A DNA stretch of 64,000 nt from CAMASH01 sp041746635 (GTDB taxonomy: Bacteria; Verrucomicrobiota; Verrucomicrobiia; Chthoniobacterales; Terrimicrobiaceae), in the NCBI GenBank assembly GCA_041746635.1, contig JBGTGQ010000081.1, positions 1 to 64,000 on the forward strand, in the 5' to 3' direction. Each line of letters starts with the position of its first letter. Position 1 is the first letter of the stretch. The notes beneath the pieces were generated by a model. It did not search any database. It worked only from the letters and a program-made list of their open reading frames with translations, and was not told the DNA's origin. Positions 17,168 to 24,337 of the stretch are shown in pieces. Position numbers and translations under genes: made by a program.

Positions 17168-17736
17168 GAGCGGGGCAGTTTCGCCTCGACCAATTCGCAG
17201 AGGACGTGGAGGAGAAACTTTTGCGCTTCCTGAATGCGGGCAGTGACCGTGCCCGGCACGATGAGTTCGATTTCGCCGGCACCAGCGGTGAATCCACCGC
17301 CTTTTCCCAGCAGGACGATCGTCTTCATTTTCTGGCGTCGGGCTTCCTCGATGGCGGAAAGAATGTTGCGCGACTTTCCACTGCTGGAGATGGCAATGAG
17401 CACGTCGCCGGGCCGGCCGAACGCCTGCACCTGCCGGGCGAAGATGTCTTGAAAAGCGTAGTCATTGCCGATGGCGGTGAGGAGTCCGCCATCGACGTTG
17501 AGGGCGATGGCGGGATAGGGACGCCGGTCTTCCTTGAAACGGCAGGTGAATTCGGTGGCGATGTGGGCGCTGTCGGCGGCACTGCCTCCGTTGCCGCAGA
17601 GGAGGAGTTTGCCGCCGGTGGTGAGACACTGCAGGACGGTTTCCGCGGCGTTGGTCAGAGGTTCGTCGAGGTTCCGGATGGACTCGAAGGTTTCGAGCGC
17701 TTCCTGAAGTGAGTTTTGGAAAGGTGTGGACGTCAC
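17164..17736 (-). CDS. gmhA: phosphoheptose isomerase (SIS domain)
   Basis: Predicted to convert sedoheptulose 7-phosphate to glycero-manno-heptose 7-phosphate for LPS inner core. The 190-residue protein is one SIS domain with LLCGNGGSAADSAHIATEF, AIALNVDGGLLTAIGND and DVLIAISSSGKSRNIL, all typical of GmhA. I choose the GTG at 17736, which overlaps the preceding gene's TGA (GTGA); an upstream TTG at 17766 would add ten residues. No other heptose genes are in the window. It sits in an overlapping run with an unknown gene and the prepilin peptidase gene. Confidence 0.88.
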   Translation of the reverse strand: MTSTPFQNSLQEALETFESIRNLDEPLTNAAETVLQCLTTGGKLLLCGNGGSAADSAHIATEFTCRFKEDRRPYPAIALNVDGGLLTAIGNDYAFQDIFARQVQAFGRPGDVLIAISSSGKSRNILSAIEEARRQKMKTIVLLGKGGGFTAGAGEIELIVPGTVTARIQEAQKFLLHVLCELVEAKLPRS

Positions 17737-18251
17737 GGGGCGGCCGGGGTGGGATGAGCGGGACAAAGGCGGGGGTCTTGGTTGAGAATGTCCTTGAGGG
17801 TGGGCCAGTCGGCAATATCCATTTCGGCGAAGAGGTGAAGGTAGGTGAAGACGGCTTCCGGTGGATGGTTTTGGAAAATGTTACCGATCGCGGCCCGGAG
17901 CTTTTCGGGCACCGGTTCCGCGGGGAGCGTTTCGAGCAAGCCCCGGCCATCATGGGTGACGCCGAGGGAGTCGAGAAATTCGCAGATCATGGCCTGATGG
18001 GCCCCGAGCAGCCAGGTCTGGAGAACCTCCGTGGCGGCATCATCATTGGTTTTGCGCGAGAGCTCCGTGCGTATCCAGGCGTGGCGCTCATCGCGGGCTT
18101 TGCGTTCGAGGATGACCAGTCTGAGCTTGCGGCGGGTGGCCAGGAGTTGCAGGCACGCGCGGTAGGCAGGCTTGTCGTTTTCGTAGAGGTGGTAGAGAAT
18201 CCTGCCGGCGGTTTCGTCGGAGGAGGCGTGCAGGATTTCGTGGGCTTTCAT
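17733..18251 (-). CDS. conserved hypothetical protein, helical
   Basis: I do not recognise this 172-residue protein. It starts at MKAHEILHASS (ATG 18251); the frame is open further upstream but runs through what looks like promoter DNA. It has no signal peptide or TM segment and is largely helical and charged, with a stretch RRKLRLVILERKARDERHAW and a tail that reads like TPR or HEAT helices (IGNIFQNHPPEAVFTYLHLFAEMD). The end overlaps gmhA by four bases, so it is probably the first gene of the unknown-gmhA-peptidase operon. Confidence 0.65.
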   Translation of the reverse strand: MKAHEILHASSDETAGRILYHLYENDKPAYRACLQLLATRRKLRLVILERKARDERHAWIRTELSRKTNDDAATEVLQTWLLGAHQAMICEFLDSLGVTHDGRGLLETLPAEPVPEKLRAAIGNIFQNHPPEAVFTYLHLFAEMDIADWPTLKDILNQDPRLCPAHPTPAAP

Positions 18252-18366
18252 CGGTCGCGCAGAAGACTGCGGGAGGTCCCGTATGCGGAAACCGGCGGAC
18301 GGAGTCAAGCCCGTCCCGTGCGGGGAAAATTGACAGCGGGCGGCAAAGTGGCTTGTATCCCGCGCC
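18252..18366. other. divergent promoter region
   Basis: About 115 bp between the divergent starts at 18251 and 18367. It should hold promoters for both genes. I see no convincing sigma-70 boxes and no RNA gene. Confidence 0.35.
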
Positions 18367-18879
18367 ATGAGGACACTCCTCGGAATCGCATTACTCTCAC
18401 TCGCCCTCGCGTCCTGCGCGACCGTGCCGCCACCCGCCACCAAGTTGGAACGAGCCAACGTGTTGCCCCTGGCGCTCAACGACAATTTCCAGTTTCGCAA
18501 GGCGAAGCTGTATTATCACCAGAATATCCCGGCCCCGGCCACCACCAGCGAGACCCTGCTTTTCGAGCGCGCGAGAATCACCTGGGGTCACGTGAACGGC
18601 TACGACACACAAAAACTTTTCGGCAACTACTTCACATTTTTCTGGCGCACCTCGGAGATGGCCGATGTGACCTTCCGATTGGAATATCGTCAGTCGGCGC
18701 TCGGCAATCATGTGGTCGCCCAGGAGCGCTACTACGCTGGCGCGAGAGGTTCCTTTCAATCGGATTTTACGGTCATCGGAGACGATTATCTCGAATTTGG
18801 CGCCGTGACGGAGTGGCGGGCCCTGCTGATTGTCGATGGCCGAATCGTGGCGCTCAAGCAGTCGTTCATGTGGAAGTAG
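18367..18879 (+). CDS. hypothetical lipoprotein
   Basis: A 170-residue protein with a clear lipobox: MRTLLGIALLSLALASC, so Cys17 would be lipidated and the protein held at the inner or outer membrane on the periplasmic side. The mature part is strand-rich with a recurrent aromatic pattern (FGNYFTFFWRTSEMADVTFRL) and ends in WK. I do not recognise the family. It stands 62 bases before the STAS gene on the same strand and could share its transcript. Confidence 0.72.
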   Translation: MRTLLGIALLSLALASCATVPPPATKLERANVLPLALNDNFQFRKAKLYYHQNIPAPATTSETLLFERARITWGHVNGYDTQKLFGNYFTFFWRTSEMADVTFRLEYRQSALGNHVVAQERYYAGARGSFQSDFTVIGDDYLEFGAVTEWRALLIVDGRIVALKQSFMWK

Positions 18880-18941
18880 AATTTCTCCGGAGGCGGGAGA
18901 TTTGACAGTCATCGTCGCCATGGGGTATTATTAAAACAATA

Positions 18942-19472
18942 GTGAGCACGACATCGTCTGTCCTGGTGGGCTGCATCGAACGCACCGTCTGGGTTAAAGT
19001 GGAGGGGCGCGGAAGTTTCCAAAACAGCGCGGGCCTGAAGGAGTTCATCAAGCAGATGATTCAACGCGGCTATCGGGACTTTGTGGTGGACCTGCGGGAT
19101 TGCGAGCAAATGGATTCGACGTTTATGGGCACCATGGCCGGAGTGGCCTTGCGTTTGCGGGAGTTCGGTCAGGGCAGCTTGCGGGCGGTGAATGTGAACG
19201 AGCGCAATGCCGGGTTGCTGGGCAGCCTCGGACTCGATCAGCTTTTCACCGTCGAAGAGGCCCGTCCCGGACGCGGCGCGGTTCCCGAAGGGATTGCCCC
19301 GCTCCGCCCAAGTCCCACGGCTGGCAGTGAAGAAGAGAAACAAACCGTGCTGGAAGCGCACGAGGCACTGGCCGAGGCGGACTCCGCGAATGCGACGAAG
19401 TTCAAGGATGTTCTCGATTACCTGCGCCAGGAACTGAATGTTCCCGGTGGGGAAAAAGCGCAGGGAGGCTAG
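18942..19472 (+). CDS. STAS-domain anti-sigma-factor antagonist-like protein
   Basis: A 176-residue protein with an N-terminal STAS domain (about 5-105), the fold of SpoIIAA/RsbV. The phosphorylatable site pattern is seen in VVDLRDCEQMDSTFMG, with Ser59 and Thr60. A C-terminal tail of about 65 residues, Pro- and Glu-rich, is extra to the usual domain. The start is GTG at 18942. It lies 19 bases before a PP2C-type phosphatase gene, so the pair looks like a partner-switch module: the phosphatase would dephosphorylate this protein. The anti-sigma kinase is not in the window. Confidence 0.82.
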   Translation: MSTTSSVLVGCIERTVWVKVEGRGSFQNSAGLKEFIKQMIQRGYRDFVVDLRDCEQMDSTFMGTMAGVALRLREFGQGSLRAVNVNERNAGLLGSLGLDQLFTVEEARPGRGAVPEGIAPLRPSPTAGSEEEKQTVLEAHEALAEADSANATKFKDVLDYLRQELNVPGGEKAQGG

Positions 19473-19491
19473 TCAGGGGTTTTCCCTCCAC

Positions 19492-20919
19492 ATGTGGACG
19501 TATATCTTTTTCGCCCTGTTCTTCGGAACGTTCATCGCGCTTCTGCTGGTGCTGAACACCTTCACGCGGCGCATCAGCGAACTCGAACGCCAACGGCTCG
19601 AGCTCCAGGTGGAGGAGGATCGTGTCTTTGATTTTCTGCACGGTTTGGGCGAGGCGTTTTCCGAGGGCGTCCGTTCCTCCGAGCTTCACCGCCTGATCGT
19701 CGAGAGCGCGACCCGCATCCTTGGTGCCCATGGCGGTGCACTCTACGTCATGGACAAATCCGATGCCGTGCTGGCTCCCGCCTTTGTTTCCAAGGGGTGT
19801 CCCGCCCTCCTGAATGTTCCAAAACACATTCTGGAGCAGGCGGCAACGAATCACGTCGCCCTCGAAAGCTATCTGCGCCTCAGCCTCGCGCGGCGGGGCG
19901 ATGGTCCGATCGGCGCGGCTTTGGAAACCGGCCAGGCCCGCATCTACACCGAGGCGCAACTGGCAGAAGCCCTGCCGCTGGATAACCTCATCGCCCACTC
20001 CGCCATCGTAGGTCCGCTCGTCTATCGCCGCAAAATTCTCGGCGTTCTCGGACTCGCTAACGGCCCCATGAGCACGGCGTTCTCGGAAAAAGATCTCACC
20101 GTTTTCAAGACCATAACGGAGCAGTCCGCCTTCGCCCTTTATAACGAGGCGGTTTACATCGAGGCCGGGGAGAAAAAGCGCCTTGACCACGACTTGGAGA
20201 TCGCCCGCGAGATTCAGGCCATTCTGTTACCGTCCTCTCCGCCGCTGGTCGAGGGTTACGACCTCAGCGGGATTAACGTGCCGGCGCGGCAGGTCAGCGG
20301 GGACTATTACGATTACATCCGGGTGGACGAATACCGCATGGGTGTGGCCATCGCGGACGTCTCGGGCAAAGGCGTGCCCGCCTCCCTCATCATGGCCATG
20401 TGCCGCAGTGTCATCCGCAGCGAGGCCGCCGGGAAACTCTCCGCCGCCGAGGTGCTCTGCCGGGTGAACCAACAGCTTTATCCGGACATCAAAGAGGACA
20501 TGTTCATCAGCATGGCCTACCTCATCATTGATTCGCGGAACAGCACCGTCACCATGGCCCGGGCCGGGCACGACGCGCCGCTGCTTTTCCGTGCCGCCGA
20601 TAAAAGCGTCGAAAAACTCACCCCCAAGGGCATGGCCATGGGTATTGACAGCGGGGAGGTCTTCAATAGAGTCTGCGCCGACTTGACTTTTGAGCTGGCA
20701 AGTGATGATTGCCTGTTGCTTTACACCGACGGAGCCACCGAGGCCCTCGAGGATGAAGGCCTGGAATTTGGGCTCCCCCGTCTGGTGCAGGGCTTGCAGG
20801 CCAGCACGGCGCAGGGCGCGTCCGGCGTCATCAAACGGCTCACGGAGGACGTCAAAAATTTCGTGGGAAACTTCCCGCAATACGACGACATCACCCTGGT
20901 AGCCATTCGCAAACGATGA
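19492..20919 (+). CDS. membrane-bound GAF-PP2C (RsbU/SpoIIE-type) serine phosphatase
   Basis: A 475-residue protein. It opens with one TM helix (MWTYIFFALFFGTFIALLLVL), then a short coiled coil, a GAF-like sensor region (about 60-225) and a PP2C/SpoIIE phosphatase domain (about 235-475). Metal-binding aspartates are in VSGDYYDYI, IADVSGKGVPASLI, LLLYTDGATEAL and YDDITLV. It should dephosphorylate a STAS protein, most simply the product of the gene just before it. I choose ATG at 19492; the open frame begins at 19438 inside the STAS gene. Its stop overlaps the grpE start (ATGA), tying a signal phosphatase to chaperone genes. Confidence 0.87.
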   Translation: MWTYIFFALFFGTFIALLLVLNTFTRRISELERQRLELQVEEDRVFDFLHGLGEAFSEGVRSSELHRLIVESATRILGAHGGALYVMDKSDAVLAPAFVSKGCPALLNVPKHILEQAATNHVALESYLRLSLARRGDGPIGAALETGQARIYTEAQLAEALPLDNLIAHSAIVGPLVYRRKILGVLGLANGPMSTAFSEKDLTVFKTITEQSAFALYNEAVYIEAGEKKRLDHDLEIAREIQAILLPSSPPLVEGYDLSGINVPARQVSGDYYDYIRVDEYRMGVAIADVSGKGVPASLIMAMCRSVIRSEAAGKLSAAEVLCRVNQQLYPDIKEDMFISMAYLIIDSRNSTVTMARAGHDAPLLFRAADKSVEKLTPKGMAMGIDSGEVFNRVCADLTFELASDDCLLLYTDGATEALEDEGLEFGLPRLVQGLQASTAQGASGVIKRLTEDVKNFVGNFPQYDDITLVAIRKR

Positions 20920-21437
20920 ACACCCAACCGGATCTCGATCCCGAAGAACAGGCCACGCCCGAGGGCGAAACGGTCGAAACCGCCAATGACCCCGCCGCCG
21001 AGGTCGAAAAATTCCGCGACCTCGCCCTCCGCTCCCGCGCCGAACTCGACAACTACCGCAAACGTGTCGTCCGCGAAAAAGAGGAAGCCATCCGGTATGC
21101 CAACACCTCTTTGCTGGAAAGCCTGCTGCCCATTCTCGACAATTTCGAACTCGGGCTCAGCGCGGCTAGAACTTCGCCCGAAGCCGCCGGCATTATCCAG
21201 GGCCTGGGCATGGTGCGCAAGCAGCTCGAGGATTTCCTCCGCGATCATGGCGTCGAAACCCTCGACGCCGAGGGCAAGGACTTCGACCCGAATCTCCACG
21301 AGGCCGTGGCCCAGGAAGACAGCGGCGAGGTCCCGGAGGGTCACGTCATTCGTCAGCTTCGCCGCGGATTTAAACTGAAGGATCGGCTCATTCGCCCGGC
21401 GACGGTCGTGGTTTCCAAGGGGCCGCCTGCGGAATGA
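20916..21437 (+). CDS. grpE: nucleotide exchange factor GrpE
   Basis: Exchange factor that releases ADP from DnaK. The 173-residue protein has an acidic N-terminal tail, a long helix (EKFRDLALRSRAELDNYRKRV), the LLPILDNFELGL block and the C-terminal beta domain with FDPNLHEAVAQEDS and GHVIRQLRRGFKLKDRLIRPA, all standard. It begins in an ATGA overlap with the phosphatase gene and ends in an ATGA overlap with dnaJ, so all three are probably translated from one message. dnaK itself is 8 kb away. Confidence 0.96.
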   Translation: MNTQPDLDPEEQATPEGETVETANDPAAEVEKFRDLALRSRAELDNYRKRVVREKEEAIRYANTSLLESLLPILDNFELGLSAARTSPEAAGIIQGLGMVRKQLEDFLRDHGVETLDAEGKDFDPNLHEAVAQEDSGEVPEGHVIRQLRRGFKLKDRLIRPATVVVSKGPPAE

Positions 21438-22573
21438 CCGGCAAGCGCGACTACTACGAAGTGCTCGGGATCGAAAAGAGCGCCAACGAAGAAGAGGTCA
21501 AAAAGGCCTACCGCAAGCAGGCGGTCAAATATCATCCCGACAAAAATCCCGGCGACCACGAGGCCGAGGAACGCTTCAAGGAACTCGGCGAGGCCTACGA
21601 GGTTCTCATGGAGCCGGACAAACGCGCCGCCTACGACCGTTACGGCCATGCTGCGTTTCAACAAGGTCAGGGTAGGGGAGGCGGCGGCTTTCACGATCCC
21701 TTCGATCTCTTTCGTGAAGCCTTCGGTGCCGGAGGAGGAGCGGGGGGCATCTTCGAACAATTTTTCGGCGGCGGCGGCGCAACCGACGGTTCCGGGCGCC
21801 AGCGCGGGTCCGACCTCCGCTACGACATGCAGATCACCCTCGAGGAGGCCGCCACCGGCAGCGAGAAGGAGATCGAAATCCGCAAGCTCGACCTCTGCGA
21901 GACCTGCGATGGCTCGGGCGCACAGAAGGGCTCCCGCGCCGTCACTTGCTCGACCTGCCGCGGGCGGGGCCAGGTCATTGCCTCGCGCGGATTCTTCCAG
22001 GTCGCGCAGACCTGCCCGCATTGTCATGGTTCCGGCCAGAGCATCGAAAAACCCTGCAAAACCTGCCACGGCGACGGACGCCTTGAGCGCACCTCAAGAA
22101 TCAAGCTCAAGATCCCGGCCGGTATTGACGAAGGTTCCCGTTTACGCAGTGCCGGCAGCGGCGAGGCCGGTCTCCGTTCCGGCACTCCCGGCGATCTCTA
22201 TGTGCTCATTCACCTCAAGGAACACCGCATCTTTCAGCGCGAAGGCACTGACCTGCATTGCGACATGCCGATTCCCTTCTCCATTGCCGCGCTCGGCGGT
22301 GACGTCCGGGTGCCCACCCTCACCGGCGCGGTGAATTTGAAAATTCCGGCCGGCACCCAAAGCGACAGCACTTTCCGCATCCGCGGCCACGGCATGCCTG
22401 TGTTGCAAAGCTCCAGCCGCGGCGACATCCTCGCCCGCGTGCAAGTCGAAGTCCCAACCCGCCTCAACGCCGACCAGCGCAAGGCTCTCGAGCATTTTGC
22501 CGAACTTTGCGGCGAGGAAAACACCCCCATCCACAAAAGCTTCACCGACCGCCTCAAGGATCTCTTCAGCTAA
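21434..22573 (+). CDS. dnaJ: chaperone protein DnaJ
   Basis: J-domain cochaperone that stimulates DnaK ATPase. The 379-residue protein has a full type I layout: J domain with the HPD motif in KYHPDKNPGD, a Gly/Phe-rich region (about 75-115), four zinc-binding repeats (CETCDGSG, CSTCRGRG, CPHCHGSG, CKTCHGDG) and the C-terminal substrate-binding domains with FRIRGHGMPVL. Its start overlaps the grpE stop by four bases. A dispersed repeat follows shortly after the stop. Confidence 0.97.
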   Translation: MTGKRDYYEVLGIEKSANEEEVKKAYRKQAVKYHPDKNPGDHEAEERFKELGEAYEVLMEPDKRAAYDRYGHAAFQQGQGRGGGGFHDPFDLFREAFGAGGGAGGIFEQFFGGGGATDGSGRQRGSDLRYDMQITLEEAATGSEKEIEIRKLDLCETCDGSGAQKGSRAVTCSTCRGRGQVIASRGFFQVAQTCPHCHGSGQSIEKPCKTCHGDGRLERTSRIKLKIPAGIDEGSRLRSAGSGEAGLRSGTPGDLYVLIHLKEHRIFQREGTDLHCDMPIPFSIAALGGDVRVPTLTGAVNLKIPAGTQSDSTFRIRGHGMPVLQSSSRGDILARVQVEVPTRLNADQRKALEHFAELCGEENTPIHKSFTDRLKDLFS

Positions 22574-22599
22574 AACCGGGTGCGGTGGCATGAAGGTTC

Positions 22600-22683
22600 G
22601 GACAGGATTTACAAAATTACAGGATTGGATCATGCAAAGCCGCGTTGTTGCCCCAAATCTTGTCCATCTCGTTAATCCTGTCC
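22600..22683. repeat. imperfect inverted repeat of the GGACAGGATT family
   Basis: Left arm 22600-22628 begins GGACAGGATTTACA, and the right arm 22655-22683, read on the minus strand, begins GGACAGGATTAACG. Both continue with further GACAAGATT/ACAGGATT units, so each arm is itself made of short direct repeats. It lies between dnaJ and nnr. It resembles in design the other palindromic repeats in this window but has a different core. Confidence 0.7.
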
Positions 22684-22711
22684 AAATCCTCTTTCCTGCT
22701 TAAATTCTCCC

Positions 22712-24193
22712 ATGGTTGTCAGTTGTGACGAAATGCGGCAGGCCGAGGAGGCTGCCTTTTCGCGTGGGATTAAGGCGGGGGATTTGATGGATGTTGCCGG
22801 ACGCGGCATTGCCGAGCTTGTCCGTCAATACCACGGGCGTCCTGGCTCCTGCATCGTCTTCTGCGGCAAGGGCCACAATGCTGGCGACGCGCTCGTGGCT
22901 GCCGGTCACCTGCAAAAGTGGGGCTGGGAAATTGAATTGCGCCTGGCCTACGCCGAATCGGCACTCGCGCCGCTGACTTCGAATAGACTTGCCGAGTTTC
23001 GCGCAATCCCCGCCGCGTCTTCGCCGTCGGCAATCCGCCGTCCGCATTCCAGCATCATTTTAGATGGTCTGCTCGGCCTCGGCGCTAAGGGCGAGCCCCG
23101 CAGCGAAATCGCCGATGCCATCCGCGCCATCAATCGCCTCCGCCGCGAAAAGGCCGCTTGGGTGCTCGCCATTGACCTACCCAGCGGGCTCGACGGCGAC
23201 ACCGGCGAACCGTCTCCTTGCTGCGTCGAGGCCGACCTCACGGCCACCATCGCCTGCGCCAAATCCGGCCTCGTCGCCGATCTCGCCGCAAATTTTGTCG
23301 GCCGACTTGCCGTGGTGCCCCTCCCGGATGTCATCCTGCCGGCCGGGGGTCACTCGCATGTCTCTACACCCGCCATCCTGCGTCCCTGGCTCCCACCCCG
23401 CCGGTTCGAGTTGCACAAGGGCAACTCCGGACGCGTCGGCATCATTGCCGGCTCTCCCGGATTCCTCGGCGCTGCTCGCCTGTGCAGTGCCGCCGCCGTG
23501 CGCGCGGGCGCGGGCCTGGTCACGGTCTATGCCCGGCCCGACATTGCCGGCCCGCTCTCCGCCTGTTGCATTCCCGAAGTAATGGTCAAAACCGTGGCCA
23601 CCTACCGCGACGTGCTGAACGAGAAATCCGACGTTCTCGCGGTCGGTCCTGGTCTTGGCCAGGCCCATGCCTCGGAAATCCTCGCCCTCATCCGCGATGC
23701 CTCCCAGCCCATGGTGATCGATGCCGACGCGCTCAATGTCGTTGCCAACGACCTTTCCGTGCTCAAACACTGCGGCGGCTCCCGCCTGCTCACCCCGCAT
23801 CCCGGCGAAATGGAACGCCTCGCCGCCGCCATCGGACGCCCTCGTCGCCAGTGGGTGGAAGATTTCCTCGCCCGATTTTCCGTCACGCTGTTGCTCAAAG
23901 GCGCGCGCACGCTCACCGGATCTGGCGATCAATACTACTACAACACCACGGGAAACCCCGGTATGGCCAGCGGGGGTATGGGAGACGTGCTAACCGGCGT
24001 CTGCGCCGCTCTAATCCCCCAGGTCGAGGGCGGGGAAAAACTCCTGCGTGCCGCGGTGCTCGGAGCCTGGCTCTGCGGACGCGCGGGCGAACTCGGGGTC
24101 TTCGAACCGAATGGCTCCCCCGAATCTCTCAGCGCTAGCATCGTGCTGGCCCGCCTCGGCGGTGCCTTCCGCGCCCTGCGAGAGGAACGCTGA
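22712..24193 (+). CDS. nnr: bifunctional NAD(P)H-hydrate epimerase / ADP-dependent dehydratase
   Basis: Repairs hydrated NAD(P)H. The 493-residue protein has the N-terminal YjeF epimerase domain (GKGHNAGDALVAA, a variant of the usual G-x-G-NNGGDG, and AIDLPSGLDGDTGEP) and the C-terminal ribokinase-like dehydratase domain (KGNSGRVGIIAGSPGFLGAA, LLTPHPGEMERL, KGARTLT, GNPGMASGGMGDVLTG). Both halves look complete. Residues around SPSAIRRPHSS (about 23025-23055) read like a dispersed AATCCGC-type repeat within the gene. It stands alone between two repeats. Confidence 0.94.
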   Translation: MVVSCDEMRQAEEAAFSRGIKAGDLMDVAGRGIAELVRQYHGRPGSCIVFCGKGHNAGDALVAAGHLQKWGWEIELRLAYAESALAPLTSNRLAEFRAIPAASSPSAIRRPHSSIILDGLLGLGAKGEPRSEIADAIRAINRLRREKAAWVLAIDLPSGLDGDTGEPSPCCVEADLTATIACAKSGLVADLAANFVGRLAVVPLPDVILPAGGHSHVSTPAILRPWLPPRRFELHKGNSGRVGIIAGSPGFLGAARLCSAAAVRAGAGLVTVYARPDIAGPLSACCIPEVMVKTVATYRDVLNEKSDVLAVGPGLGQAHASEILALIRDASQPMVIDADALNVVANDLSVLKHCGGSRLLTPHPGEMERLAAAIGRPRRQWVEDFLARFSVTLLLKGARTLTGSGDQYYYNTTGNPGMASGGMGDVLTGVCAALIPQVEGGEKLLRAAVLGAWLCGRAGELGVFEPNGSPESLSASIVLARLGGAFRALREER

Positions 24194-24198
24194 TTTTT

Positions 24199-24323
24199 AA
24201 CCACCAAGACACCAAGGACACAAAGGAAAGGACAAAAATCCGTGAACAGCTGTGGACGATCGGGTTACCACGTTTTCCTCGGGCTTCTTCTTCTTCCTTT
24301 GTGTCCTTGGTGTCTTGGTGGTT
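24199..24323. repeat. perfect 30-bp inverted repeat, CACCAAGACACCAAGG family
   Basis: Left arm 24199-24228 and right arm 24294-24323 are perfect reverse complements over 30 bp, with a 65-bp centre. Each arm is a run of CACCAAG-, ACACCAAGG- and ACACAAAGG-like units. It fills the gap between nnr and the convergent RND gene and, as RNA, would form a long stable hairpin on either strand, so it could also end both transcripts. Confidence 0.9.
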
Positions 24324-24337
24324 CAATCTGAATTGTC

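Noticed and set aside
24199..24323. CRISPR array
   Set aside because: The short direct units lack regular spacers, are inverted around a centre, and no cas genes are near.
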